From the NCBI GenBank assembly GCA_020848075.1, contig JADLAV010000038.1, positions 1-36,131 of the forward strand: a DNA stretch of 36,131 nucleotides. The letters are read 5' to 3'. Shown in pieces: positions 9,150 through 19,197 of this stretch; within the stretch, counting starts at the first letter, position 1, and every line of letters starts with the position of its first letter. The translations under genes and the position numbers were made by a program. The notes beneath the pieces were generated by a model. The model saw only the letters and a program-made list of their open reading frames with translations, was not told where the DNA came from and made no database searches. Origin of the DNA: Burkholderiales bacterium (GTDB lineage Bacteria; Pseudomonadota; Gammaproteobacteria; Burkholderiales; SG8-39).

Positions 9150-10660
9150 TGGCGGCTCCGCTCCGCGAGGTGCAGCACGAGATTCGCCGCGGTGCCGGCC
9201 GCGCCGCGCCGCGGCACGCGGTAGGTGGCCTGCTTCATCTCCGGATGGCGCTCGAGCAGCGCGCGCGCCGACTCGACCGTGAGCCCGTTCACGCCGAGCG
9301 CGTCGTCGAACTCGCGCTGGGCGCGCCGCTTCGCCTCGGTGAGGATCATCTGGCAGCGCGAGAGCGCGTGCACCTCCGCATCGCCCTTGATCTCGAGCGG
9401 CGCGTAGAGGAGATCGGGATGCTTGCCGATCACCCCCGCCATCGCCCCGATGCTCATCGTGTTCGGCATGCAGGCGTAGGGCGAGAGCTCGCACGTCATG
9501 TGCGCCTTCTTGTGATGGTAGGCCCACAGGGCCTTGCCGATCAGCATGTCGCCCTCGCCGCCGTCCAGCCGGCTGTGGAAGTAGGGCGCGGCGAGACTGC
9601 GCAGCTCGTACTGGTCGGGGATCTCGTGCGGCAGATCGCCGAGGGCGCGACGCATGCGATCGTAGCTCCAGCGGAGCAGCCCTTGCGCGGCGCGCAGCGC
9701 GAGGCGTTTGACGCGCGCGTTGCGCGCGACGCCGATGCGGTCCTCGGCCTGCTGCGCCGCGAACCGCAGCAGATAGTCGAGCCAGACCGTGACGGCCGCC
9801 GGGTAGACCTCGGCGCCCTCGGACTCGAGCCACCGATGGATGTCGTAGTTCGGCTCGCCTTCGACGGTCTGCAGGTAGAACTCGCCGGTGATCTTGACCA
9901 CCGGCTTCACGCGCAGGCGATCCACCTCGATCGCGCCGAACCGGCGGTGCACCTCCGCGAGCGTCCTCAGGAAGTAGGGCGTCACGATGTGCCACGCCGC
10001 CGCGCCCCATTTCCTAGAGCGCACCGGACGGTCGCGGAACGCCTCGTAGAGGAGCTCGACGCATTCTCCCGCGACGCGCTCGGTCGCGCCCGGCACGACC
10101 TCGTAGGGCCGGATCTGGTACTCGAGATCCTGCACGACGTCGGTCGCGAGGATCGCCCAGATCGCGCCCATCGTGAACGGGACGTCGAGCTCGAGACCAC
10201 CGCCGGCGCTCGGCCCCTGGTCCATCCCGTCCTGCGCGAGCAGGAACATGCGGAAGGACTCCATGCCGATGTTGCGCAGCGCGAGCTCGTAGCTCTGGTG
10301 GTATTGGCCGAAGCGGCACGAGCCGCACGAGCCCGCGGTGACGTACACGTACTTCTTCGCCACCTCCTCGGGGCCGATCCGCTTCGCCTCCCCGCGCAGG
10401 AAGTTCACGACGTTGCCGGTGGTGAAGCTCGTCGGGCAGCACTGGCCGATGTCCGCGACCTCGCGCCCGGCGAGGAGATCCTCCTTGGTGGCGGTGGGCA
10501 GCATGCGCGCGCGGTAGCCGAGGTTCTCCAGCGCACCCTGCAACACGCGCTCGGCGCGCCAGTGCAGGCCGCCGAAAAGCACGGTGACGTGATCGCGCTC
10601 CGACCGGGTGAATGCCTGCGGCTTGTATGCGCGGTACGGCGATGCGACTGCGGTGTCCAT
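9146..10660 (-). CDS. HgdB-like / 2-hydroxyacyl-CoA dehydratase-related protein (COG3581-like)
   Basis: This 504-residue protein matches the C-terminal part of fused activase megaproteins. Cysteine motifs likely to bind an iron-sulfur cluster are IGQCCPTSFTTGN (C74, C75), AGSCGSCRFGQYH (C112, C115) and MTCELSPYACMPNTMS (C390, C397), with C436 in LSRCQM. Relatives of the dehydratase subunits accept electrons from the activase. It is the first gene of the three-gene operon. Its ATG at 10660 has a GAGGAG site 2-7 nt upstream on the minus strand, and its end overlaps the ATPase gene by 4 nt. No acyl-CoA pathway genes (CoA ligase, transferase, ETF) flank the cluster, so the substrate cannot be read from context. 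Confidence 0.87.
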   Translation of the reverse strand: MDTAVASPYRAYKPQAFTRSERDHVTVLFGGLHWRAERVLQGALENLGYRARMLPTATKEDLLAGREVADIGQCCPTSFTTGNVVNFLRGEAKRIGPEEVAKKYVYVTAGSCGSCRFGQYHQSYELALRNIGMESFRMFLLAQDGMDQGPSAGGGLELDVPFTMGAIWAILATDVVQDLEYQIRPYEVVPGATERVAGECVELLYEAFRDRPVRSRKWGAAAWHIVTPYFLRTLAEVHRRFGAIEVDRLRVKPVVKITGEFYLQTVEGEPNYDIHRWLESEGAEVYPAAVTVWLDYLLRFAAQQAEDRIGVARNARVKRLALRAAQGLLRWSYDRMRRALGDLPHEIPDQYELRSLAAPYFHSRLDGGEGDMLIGKALWAYHHKKAHMTCELSPYACMPNTMSIGAMAGVIGKHPDLLYAPLEIKGDAEVHALSRCQMILTEAKRRAQREFDDALGVNGLTVESARALLERHPEMKQATYRVPRRGAAGTAANLVLHLAERSRQ

Positions 10661-11037
10661 GGTCTCCTCGACTCGAACGCGGCCGGCGTGTTGTCCTTGT
10701 GCGCTCCCCCGCCCCGGTGTTCGCCCGGTTACCCGAACTGCGCGGCGAATAGGTTACAACATGCGAGGCGCGCGTGGGAGCGCCGGCGGTCAAGACTGCA
10801 CCCCGATGTGCCGCCGCGCCGCCCCCCGGGCGTGGGCCCCGTCGCACGCTGCCGTCGGCCACGCGCGCATTTCTTCAAGTAGCGCGTGGACTTCCCGATT
10901 CTTGGCCAACGCCCCGCGCGCAGCGAAGCACGCACCATTCCATCGTCACCACGAGGGGCATTGCTGATTGCGCCGCGCGCAGCCTCACGCGCTGCTGCGC
11001 GGGCGCTCGCGCCTGTCGATGCAGTGCTCGCCGCCTG
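10661..11037. other. Intergenic region upstream of the activase operon
   Basis: These 377 nt separate the end of the DUF58 gene from the start of the activase operon and should hold the latter's promoter. A TAACCT hexamer on the minus strand (10756-10751) is a weak -10 candidate. A TTGACC (10794-10789) is too far from it to be its -35. I see no FNR-type TTGAT-N4-ATCAA site, no long repeat and no convincing small gene. Confidence 0.4.
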
Positions 11038-12359
11038 CTAGAGCCGCCCGGCCCGCTTCACGTCCAGGTAGCGGTTGACGAGCGCGATCGGCAGCTCCGC
11101 GGGCTCGACGTCGAGGCACATCGTTCCGGCGCCCTCCATCGCGCGGAACGCGAGCGCGCGGGCGCGCAGGTAGTCGGCGGTGGCGGCGTGGGTGAGCGCG
11201 CGCTCGAAGGTATCGACGCGCGCGGCGAGCGCGCGCGCGAGGATGCCCTCGCGCAGCGAGGCGAACAGCACGAGGTGGCGGCTCTGCAGCAGCCGGAGCG
11301 CCGGCGCGAGCGTGTCGTCGTCCTCGTCGCGGAGGTTCGAGAGGAAGACGACGAGTGCGCGCTTGCGGCAGTGCTGCATCACCTCGAGCGCGGCGGCGTG
11401 ATAATCGGGGGTTTCGAGCGAGGGCGCGAGGTCGAAGACCCGGTTCAGGATGAGGTTCACCGTTGCGCGCGACTTGCGCGGTGCGAGGAAGCGCCGCTCG
11501 CCGCTCATCGTCATCAGGCCGACGGCGTCGCCCTGGCGCAGCGAGACGTAGGCGAGCAGGAGCGCGGCGTTCAGCACGTGGTCGAAGTGCGCGAGCTCGC
11601 CGTCCTTGGCGGCCATCCGCCGCCCGCAGTCGATCACCAGCAACACCTGCTGATCGCGCTCGTCCTGGTACTCCCGCGAGATGAGCTTCAACGTGCGCGC
11701 GGTCGCCTTCCAGTCGATCTGCCGCTGCACGTCGCCCTCGCGGTACTCGCGCAGCTGGTGGAAATCCAGCCCTTCGCCGCGCCGGCGGCGCTGCAGCACC
11801 CCGATCTGCGAGAGACGGTTGTCGGTCGCGAGGAGCGCGAAGCGCGTGAGCGCCGCGAAGTTCGGATACACCCGCACCGTCGCCTCGTCGCCGACGTAGC
11901 GGGTGCGCAGCCACAGCCCGAGCGGCGAAAGGATGCGCACCTCGATCCGGCCGAACGCCGCTAACCCGCGCTCGACCGGCTTCGCTGCGTAACGGAGCTC
12001 GGCCCAGCCGCGCGCCGGCACGACGATGCGCTGCGGCAGACCCTCGGCCTCCATGCCCGGTGGGTGATGATCGAAGGCGTCCAGCGTGACCGGGCGGCGT
12101 CCCTCGTTCGCGAAGCGGACGAGCACCTCGTGGCGTACGCCGAGCGGCAGCGATCCCGGAACGCGCCGGACGGCCGCCAGCGTGCTGCCGCGCAGCGCCG
12201 CTGCCGCGTCCGCGACCGCCGCGAGGGCGATCGCGGCGACAACCCCCGCCCACGCTTGCGCGGGGGCTGGCACGAGCGCGGCGGCGACGTCGGCCGCCAC
12301 CACTGCACCCGCGAGCCACATGAGGCGCGGCGCGGGGAGGAGGGGCGCGAAGCGTCGCG

Positions 12360-12363
<4 letters not shown>
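11038..12363 (-). CDS. DUF58 domain protein (MoxR-associated, vWA-like)
   Basis: This 441-residue protein has two N-terminal hydrophobic segments (about 12-55). A beta-rich middle follows, then the DUF58 signature FHQLREYREGDVQRQIDWKATAR (about 201-223). A vWA-like region starts VIDCGRRM (243-250), with Cys-Gly-Arg instead of the DxSxS metal site. DUF58 proteins work with MoxR AAA+ ATPases, probably in maturation or assembly of envelope proteins. The start is a GTG at 12363 that overlaps the MoxR stop (GTGA, 12360-12363). Upstream in-frame sequence belongs to other genes. It is the last gene of the operon. Confidence 0.9.
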
Positions 12364-13343
<980 letters not shown>

Positions 13344-13415
13344 GGTCTCTCTCCTTGCGTCTGGGTCCGGCGCGGACGCCGGAGGATTTTTCTCGAGTTG
13401 GCTCTCGCGCCCCGC

Positions 13416-14534
13416 TCAGCGGTTGCGCGCCAGCCGCTCGTGGATCGCCTGGCACACGCGCACGCCGCGCACGAAATCCGGAATCGTACGCGGCGTCTGC
13501 GGCGCGAGCACTTGGCGCGCTTCTTCCTCCCCGAAACCGAAGGTGGCCGCGAGCCGTGCCCGCTGCTCGCTCGCCGAGAGCCCCGCGAAGTCCGGGTGCG
13601 CGTACTGCAACCGGCGCAGCGCTGCCTCGCGCGCCGCCTCGGCGAGGAGCGCGCCCTGGCCGGCCGCCCACAGGAAGCGGCCGCTCGCCCGCAGATGGTC
13701 GAGCAGGCTGCGCCGCGCGCGCTCCGGGTCCGGTGCGATCGGGCCGAAGCGCGGGGCGGTCCGCCACAGCCACAGCGCGATGAACGCAGCGGCGGCCGCG
13801 AGGGCGTGCGCGGCGTGCGCGCGCAGCCAATCGACGAGCGAGAGCTTCTCCGGGTTGTCGAAGACGAGGAGCCACCCACCCGCGCCGCCGGCGCGCGCGA
13901 GCCGCCAGCCGAATTCGGCGTGGTCGTGCCGGCCGATCGCATCGTTCCGGAGCGGCGCGAGATCGACGAGCACCGTGGCGAGCCCGCGCCCGTAGGGAAT
14001 CTGCACGAGGAGGGCGCCGTCCTTCGCGTCGACGGAATGCTTGGCGTGCTTCGACTCGAGCAGCTGCGCCGCCGGCAGACTCACGAGGAGCGCGTCGTCG
14101 CTCCCGGCGAGCGTGACCTGGCGCGGCCGCGATGCGATCGCCTCGCTCGGCCGGACGCGCCGCACGCCGAGCGCGTCCAGTATCGGGTCGGCCGTGCGCG
14201 CCGGCTCGGCCTCCACCACGATGGCGCCGCCTTGCGCGACCCAACCGAGGATCCGGTCGCGCTCGAGCCGTCCGAGGTCGCCGCGCGGCCGCGGCAGCAG
14301 GAGCACGCCGCGTGCCGGCAGCCGGCCGAGGTCTGCGAGCGTGCGCAACTCGCGCGCGGGCTGCCCCATCCGCCCGGAGAGCCGTTGCAGCGCGAGATAG
14401 GGGTTGCGGCGTGCCTCGCCGGACATGCCGACCCGCTCGCGCACGGTCACCCGCTCGAAATTCATGAAGAACCAGATCGCGCCGAGGCCGACCAGCGCGG
14501 CGAGAGCCGCAGTCCAGATGCCCTCGCGGCTCAC
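13416..14534 (-). CDS. DUF4350-domain membrane protein of the MoxR operon
   Basis: This 372-residue protein has one N-terminal membrane span (about 8-24). A DUF4350-type alpha/beta domain follows, with ...GVLLLPRPRGDLGRLERDRILGWVAQGG... near residues 80-110. A second membrane span lies around residues 245-265, before a cytoplasmic helical tail. DUF4350 proteins occur almost only in MoxR/DUF58/DUF4129 operons; their activity is unknown. The start is a GTG at 14534 overlapping the previous stop (GTGA). Upstream in-frame sequence is Arg-rich shadow of the DUF4129 gene and is excluded. Confidence 0.85.
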   Translation of the reverse strand: MSREGIWTAALAALVGLGAIWFFMNFERVTVRERVGMSGEARRNPYLALQRLSGRMGQPARELRTLADLGRLPARGVLLLPRPRGDLGRLERDRILGWVAQGGAIVVEAEPARTADPILDALGVRRVRPSEAIASRPRQVTLAGSDDALLVSLPAAQLLESKHAKHSVDAKDGALLVQIPYGRGLATVLVDLAPLRNDAIGRHDHAEFGWRLARAGGAGGWLLVFDNPEKLSLVDWLRAHAAHALAAAAAFIALWLWRTAPRFGPIAPDPERARRSLLDHLRASGRFLWAAGQGALLAEAAREAALRRLQYAHPDFAGLSASEQRARLAATFGFGEEEARQVLAPQTPRTIPDFVRGVRVCQAIHERLARNR

Positions 14535-16066
14535 GCAGGCCCTCGCTTCGCCTGCGCGCGCACCGTTTGGTCCGGCGCGCTGGCGTCTGCCGCGGTGCTG
14601 AAATGCGCCGGCCACTCGGCGGCGAGACCGGCGGCCACGCCGGGATCGGGCGGCCGTGCGGCGTACGCCACGGCCTGCCACGCGCCGACCAGGCGCTCGA
14701 AGTAGCGCGCGGCGGCTTCCGGCAGCGCGCCGCGCGCGGCACGCGCGCAGTCGCCCTCCGTGTCGCCCTCGGTGAGCTCGACGCGGTGCCGGTGGACGAG
14801 CGCCGAGAGCGCGCCGCGGTAGAGGAGGGACAGCGCCTCGCGCAGGTTGCCGCGCGCGACGAGATCGCGGGCCGCGGCCGCGAGATCGCGCGGCAGCGAT
14901 TCCGGGGTCACCGCGAGCCCGAAGAGCGCCTCGGGCGGCCGGTAGCGCTCTTCTTGCGCCTCGAGGAGCTCAGGAAGCCAGCGGCGCGCCGCGAGCAGCG
15001 CTACCACGACGAGCGCGCCGGCGACGAGCCAGAGGCCGAACTCCGCCAGTCGTGCGAGAAACCGACCGAGGCCGGTGAGGAACGACGGCTCGCCACGTCC
15101 GCTCGGTTCGTTCGATGCGGAATCCGAATCGCCGCGGTAGCGCCAGCGCACGACGTCGCGATACGTCTGGAACTCCGGCGCCTTGAGCACTTCGGCGATC
15201 TCCTGTTTGGCCGACGCGCCGGGCGGGTCCGCCCGCGCCGCGGGCTGCGCGAGCGTCTCAGAGCTTCCGGAGAGAAGGGCGAGGGCGAGTGCACCGCAGG
15301 CAAGCATCGCTGTGGCGCGCGATGCGGCGAGCCGTTCGGCCAGGCGCCGCAGCGCGAGCTCCACGTCCCAGCCCTCGAGAATGGCGCGCCGGTTGAGATA
15401 GAGCGCGAACCCGCCCGCGACGTAGAGCGGCTCGATCACCGCGACAGCGGTCATGTAGGCGAAGCTGTCGGCAAGCGACCATCCCGCGGTGCCGTCGCGC
15501 CACCACGCGGCGATGTCGAACTCGAGATCGCCGGCGGCAGGATGGATCAGCGCAACGAGGGCGCCGAGCGAGAGCATGACGACGAGCTCGAAGTGCACGC
15601 ACACGATCGTGAGCCCCACCGCGTGGCTGCGCATGCGCCCGCCAAGCGTCGCGCGCCGCGCACGGGCCGCGCGACCGCCCATCTTCTCCAGCTGCCACAC
15701 CGGCAGAATGAGCGAGCGCGCCAGGTTGAGCCGGTGCAGGGTGAGGCTCGCGACGAGACCCGGCGAGAGGATGTCGCGCGCGGCCGCGAGCGTGGCGCGC
15801 ACGCCCGCAACCTCGCCGAACACCGCGCGGCTCACGACGTGGAGCGCGAAGCGGTCGAAGAGCGGCTTCAGCCACCATGCGAGCAGCGTGGCGAGCCAGA
15901 GCCGGTCGGCGAGCGCCGCGTGCAGCGCGACCGCGACCGGCACGAACACCGCGAGAAACGCGGCGTAGAGCGCTCCGGACCATTCGCGCGCCATCACGAA
16001 GCCGAGGTCGATCGCCTCCCACGGCTGCCGCGGGCGGAGCGCGACGCCGGCGCGCTCAAGCTCCAC
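14531..16066 (-). CDS. DUF4129-domain membrane protein
   Basis: This 511-residue protein has several membrane spans in the first half (about 30-55, 60-75, 150-175, 200-220) and one near 255-270. A periplasmic linker follows, then another span (about 345-365), and then the C-terminal DUF4129 region (about 405-475: NLREALSLLYRGALSALVHR...). DUF4129 is a helical domain seen in transglutaminase-like and MoxR-associated proteins. The ATG at 16066 lies 11 nt inside the end of the SpoIIM-like gene, and the end overlaps the DUF4350 start. The many tight junctions suggest a membrane complex assembled from equal amounts of these proteins. Confidence 0.87.
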   Translation of the reverse strand: MELERAGVALRPRQPWEAIDLGFVMAREWSGALYAAFLAVFVPVAVALHAALADRLWLATLLAWWLKPLFDRFALHVVSRAVFGEVAGVRATLAAARDILSPGLVASLTLHRLNLARSLILPVWQLEKMGGRAARARRATLGGRMRSHAVGLTIVCVHFELVVMLSLGALVALIHPAAGDLEFDIAAWWRDGTAGWSLADSFAYMTAVAVIEPLYVAGGFALYLNRRAILEGWDVELALRRLAERLAASRATAMLACGALALALLSGSSETLAQPAARADPPGASAKQEIAEVLKAPEFQTYRDVVRWRYRGDSDSASNEPSGRGEPSFLTGLGRFLARLAEFGLWLVAGALVVVALLAARRWLPELLEAQEERYRPPEALFGLAVTPESLPRDLAAAARDLVARGNLREALSLLYRGALSALVHRHRVELTEGDTEGDCARAARGALPEAAARYFERLVGAWQAVAYAARPPDPGVAAGLAAEWPAHFSTAADASAPDQTVRAQAKRGPA

Positions 16067-17045
16067 GGCGGCGCCCCGCGAGCAGGAAGTAGCCGATGAC
16101 GAGCGCCCACAGGATCGCGCCGACCGCGTACTTGGTCGCGGGCGGAAACGCCGTGAGCGGCGACCAGAACGCCTCGATGAACGCGGCGGCGAGGAACATC
16201 GCTGCAGCGCCGTACATGAGGCGGATGGCCGCCTGCGCGGATGCGACCAGCGCCGCGCGGCGCGACAGGTTCCCGGGAGCGATGAGCGCTGCGCCCAGCT
16301 TGAGCCCGGCGGCGCCGCAGACCACGATCGCGGTGAGCTCCATCGCGCTGTGGCCCGACACGAACGACCAGAACGAGGTGCCGAACCCGGCCTGGGTGAG
16401 ATGACCGGCGACCGCGCCGATCTGCAGGCCGTTCGACACCAGGTAGAAGAGCGTGCCCAGCCCGAACAGGAGCCCGGTCGCGAAGCACTGGAAGCCGAGC
16501 TTCACGTTGTTCCAGATGTAGAAGGCGAACATCATCACGCTGGTGTCGGCCTGGCGCATACCGAGGCGCGGATTGCCCGGGTCGTACATCTCCTCCAGCC
16601 GCGCGAGCGCGCGGGGCGAGAGGAGGTAGTGGACGAAGTCCGGGAAGATCTGCAGCGCGACGGCGAGCGCAGCCACCGGCCCGAAGAAGGCGAGGCACGC
16701 GATCGCGAGCAGGCGCCACTCGGCGCGCACGCGGCGTGGGAAGTCGGCGAGCAGGAACTGCGCGATGCGGCCGCGTCGCCGGCTGCGCGCGCCGTAGAGC
16801 ACCTGATGGCCGCGCAGCGCGAGCTGGTTCAGGCGATCGACGAGGTCCGGGCTGTACGCGCGGTCGCGGGCGAGGGCGAGATGCTGGCAGAGGCGGCGGT
16901 ACGCGCGCGGCACCTCGGCGTCTTGCATTCCGGACGGCGCCAGGCGCTTCGGATCGGTGCGCGTCGGCCGCTCGCGGCGGTCGAGCCAGCGCTCGAAGCG
17001 CAACCACGCTTCGGCGTAGCGCTCCTCGAACGCCGCCTGCTTCAT
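16056..17045 (-). CDS. Stage II sporulation protein M-like (SpoIIM/DUF95) membrane protein
   Basis: This 329-residue protein has a cytoplasmic helical N-terminus (about 1-100) and then five or so membrane spans. It includes GFQCFATGLLFGLGTLFYLVSNGL and SGHSAMELTAIVVCGAAGLKLG, which are typical of the SpoIIM family outside sporulating bacteria. In proteobacteria these sit in MoxR operons and have no sporulation role. The ATG at 17045 forms an ATGA overlap with the RDD gene. In-frame sequence upstream of this ATG lies in the RDD gene and does not look like protein. Confidence 0.9.
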   Translation of the reverse strand: MKQAAFEERYAEAWLRFERWLDRRERPTRTDPKRLAPSGMQDAEVPRAYRRLCQHLALARDRAYSPDLVDRLNQLALRGHQVLYGARSRRRGRIAQFLLADFPRRVRAEWRLLAIACLAFFGPVAALAVALQIFPDFVHYLLSPRALARLEEMYDPGNPRLGMRQADTSVMMFAFYIWNNVKLGFQCFATGLLFGLGTLFYLVSNGLQIGAVAGHLTQAGFGTSFWSFVSGHSAMELTAIVVCGAAGLKLGAALIAPGNLSRRAALVASAQAAIRLMYGAAAMFLAAAFIEAFWSPLTAFPPATKYAVGAILWALVIGYFLLAGRRRGA

Positions 17046-17719
17046 CGCCGGCCGACCAGGAAGTTGGCGATGCGCACGAGCCGGCTCGCGGCGTTGCCGC
17101 CCGCACCGACCAGCGGCCGCGCGAGCGCGGCGAGCTCCTCGGCCCGCTCGGCGGTGAGACGGGGCGCCCGCTCGGCGAAGTCGAGGATCGCGCGCTGCTC
17201 GGGCACCGAGAGCGGGTACGCGGGCGCGAGCGGCGGCGCCGGCGGGATCATGACTCCGCCGGGCGCAGGCTCGCGGTAGACGACGAGCGTGTTGGCGGCG
17301 AGGTCGCCGAGCCGCTTGAAGTCGCGGTTGACGAGCATCGTGGCGAGCCCGAAGCCGTAGCAGAACGGCAGGAAATCGACTGCGCGCAGGAGGTTGCGCG
17401 TGAGCGCGGCCGGCCAATGCACCGGCGTCCCGTCGTCGTTCAGCACCGCGATCCCGAGCGAGCGCTTGCCCGGCGTCTGGCCGTTCCAGTACACCTCGCA
17501 CCAGGCCGGGAACAGCCACTCGAGGAAGAACCAGGCGAGCAGCACGGCGGCCCAGCCGAGGCCGCCGACCGGCGCGAGCACCATCATCAGGACGACGAGG
17601 ATCGCGGCGCGGATCAGGAAGTCGAGCAGCCACGCGAGCGCGCGCGGCACCGGGCCCGCGAGGCGCAGCGTGAGCTCGATGCCTTCGGGGGTGGCGACGC
17701 TGCGCGCGGTGTCGAGCAA
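17042..17719 (-). CDS. RDD-family membrane protein
   Basis: This 225-residue protein carries the RDD domain: RALAWLLDFLIRAAILV (about 26-42), then a second span, then WNGQTPGKRSLGIAV (about 78-92) and a third span ending DFKRLGDLAANTLVVY. A cytoplasmic helical tail follows. The frame is closed by a stop 33 nt upstream and contains no ATG or GTG before the domain. The start is therefore most likely the TTG at 17719, a weak initiation codon with no clear Shine-Dalgarno sequence. Translation may be coupled to the upstream BPSS1780-type gene, whose stop is 33 nt away. Confidence 0.87.
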   Translation of the reverse strand: MLDTARSVATPEGIELTLRLAGPVPRALAWLLDFLIRAAILVVLMMVLAPVGGLGWAAVLLAWFFLEWLFPAWCEVYWNGQTPGKRSLGIAVLNDDGTPVHWPAALTRNLLRAVDFLPFCYGFGLATMLVNRDFKRLGDLAANTLVVYREPAPGGVMIPPAPPLAPAYPLSVPEQRAILDFAERAPRLTAERAEELAALARPLVGAGGNAASRLVRIANFLVGRR

Positions 17720-17752
17720 GCGGCCGGGCGTGTGGCGAAGGGAGGGGCGGCG

Positions 17753-18526
17753 CTACCTGGCGAAGAAGATGTCACGGTAGGCCGTGTACACCGAGGCGAT
17801 CAGGACGGGCGCGAGCACGAGCCACCCCAGCCCGAACGGGATCGAGGCGACGATCGCGAGCGCGAACATGATGACGCCGTACACGAGGAACGCGAGGACG
17901 TTCTTCAGGCACGCGAAGAAGCTCGCCTTCAGCGCCTCGATGGCGTCCGTCCCCTGGAGCGCGACGAGCGCCGGGGCGAACCACATCGCCATGTAGATCG
18001 GCAGCGCGAGCGCGAGCCCGACGAGCGCCGCGAGCGCGATGCCCATGAGGCCCGCGCCGACGTGGCCGCCGCCGGCAGCGAGCGCGAAGACGCTGCCGCC
18101 GACCATCAGGCCGATGACGACCATCACCAGGATGAACGCCACCAGGCCGAATACGCCGACGAGGACCAGCTTGCCGGTGTTCTCGCGGAAGCCGGCGAAG
18201 AGATGCCCGATCTCGAGCGTATCCCCCTGCTCGAGCGCGCGGCACCCGATCATCAGCCCGCCGGCGAGCACCGGTCCGAGCAGCGACATGGCGAGCGGCC
18301 CGAGCACCGGGATGAACTGGACCACGACCGCGAGCACGAAGAAGATGACGGCGATCAGGATCCAGACGCCCGGATTCTGCCGGAAGACGTCCCAGCCCGA
18401 TGCGATCCAGTTCCAGCCGTTGCCGGCCGGCAGTGCCCGGCCCTCCGGAACGAATTCCCCTTCGAGCGCCGCCGCGGGGGCATCGGCGACGGGTGCCTTC
18501 GGCGCTGCGTACGGATCGGTGGCCAT
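17753..18526 (-). CDS. BPSS1780-family membrane protein
   Basis: This 257-residue protein has a soluble N-terminal 45 residues rich in Ala and Pro (MATDPYAAPKAPVADAP). About six membrane spans follow, including IPVLGPLAMSLLGPVLAGGLMIG and LALALPIYMAMWFAPALVAL. The family is known mainly from betaproteobacteria and has no assigned function. The ATG at 18526 has an AAAGGGGAG site 4 nt upstream on the minus strand. It is the first gene of the MoxR operon by position. The 33-nt gap to the RDD gene suggests co-transcription. Confidence 0.85.
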   Translation of the reverse strand: MATDPYAAPKAPVADAPAAALEGEFVPEGRALPAGNGWNWIASGWDVFRQNPGVWILIAVIFFVLAVVVQFIPVLGPLAMSLLGPVLAGGLMIGCRALEQGDTLEIGHLFAGFRENTGKLVLVGVFGLVAFILVMVVIGLMVGGSVFALAAGGGHVGAGLMGIALAALVGLALALPIYMAMWFAPALVALQGTDAIEALKASFFACLKNVLAFLVYGVIMFALAIVASIPFGLGWLVLAPVLIASVYTAYRDIFFAR

Positions 18527-18831
18527 CTCGTCTCCCCTTTCGAATTCTTGCCCGCGTTGCCGGGGACCCGGGCGGGTGCCCACGTTGGCGTGCAGGTGCG
18601 TGCCGCGTAGGGTAGAGGACGATCGGCCCCGGAGCAAGCGCGGCGACGCGGGGAACCGGCGCGTTTCGCACATCGCGCGACGAGGATGCGGGATGCGGCG
18701 GACGCGGTTTCGCCATCGAGCGGATTGCGAAAGCGACGTCCGCCGGCGCGCGACCGCGGCTACGATGCGATCGCAAAGACGCTGAGCAGGCGGCCCCGGA
18801 GCCGCAGGCGCGCCGAGGTCCGCCGCGCGCG
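18527..18831. other. Gap between the MoxR operon and the small hypothetical gene
   Basis: These 305 nt lie upstream of the BPSS1780-type gene and should contain the operon promoter. I see no good -35/-10 pair, repeat or convincing gene. The region is as GC-rich as the coding DNA around it. Confidence 0.3.
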
Positions 18832-19197
18832 TCAGCCCTCGACGACCGGGTGGAAGTGGCCGAGTTCCTGGTCCACCACGTAGTCGGTGCCGTCGATCTC
18901 CAGGCGCCGCGGCCACTCGCCGAAGAAGCGGCGCAGCGTCTTGACGACGTCCTCGACCTTGTCGGTCTCGAACTCGCCGCTCATCGCGGCGAGCTGGATG
19001 AGCTCGTAGTAGTCGAGCGTGTAGCGCGTGCGTGCCTGCAGCGCGAACGGGCTCGCCGGATCGAAGTCCGGATTGAGCGCGAAGAAGCGCTCGGCGAGGC
19101 GCCGCGCGTACTCCGGGTCGCTTCGCCAGCCTCGATCGAGTGCCGGCGCCTCCAGCCGCCCGAAGGCGTCCGCGCCGATGAGAAAGCACACCTTCAT
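18832..19197 (-). CDS. Small hypothetical protein (121 aa)
   Basis: This 121-residue soluble protein starts MKVCFLIGADAFGRLEAP and ends DQELGHFHPVVEG. It is acidic and mixed alpha/beta in appearance, with no signal peptide, membrane span or motif that I can name. The ATG at 19197 overlaps the stop of the DUF423 gene (ATGA, 19194-19197), so the two are probably translated together. Codon use is like the neighbours. I do not assign a function. Confidence 0.72.
   Translation of the reverse strand: MKVCFLIGADAFGRLEAPALDRGWRSDPEYARRLAERFFALNPDFDPASPFALQARTRYTLDYYELIQLAAMSGEFETDKVEDVVKTLRRFFGEWPRRLEIDGTDYVVDQELGHFHPVVEG

Noticed and set aside
9150-10010. Extension of the double activase upstream of 9149
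   Set aside because: This stretch is the HgdB-like gene read in another frame; the activase domain starts MKTVGLDVGSTT at 9149 with an ATGA overlap.
10661-10800. FNR/anaerobic regulator site before the activase operon
   Set aside because: No TTGAT-N4-ATCAA-like palindrome is present; the TTGACC at 10794-10789 has no matching half-site.
13367-13391. CCGGCG/CGCCGG hairpin followed by TTTTT on the plus strand
   Set aside because: It looks like an intrinsic terminator for plus-strand transcription, but no plus-strand gene precedes it; on the minus strand the T-run is on the wrong side. It may limit antisense transcription, but this cannot be supported.
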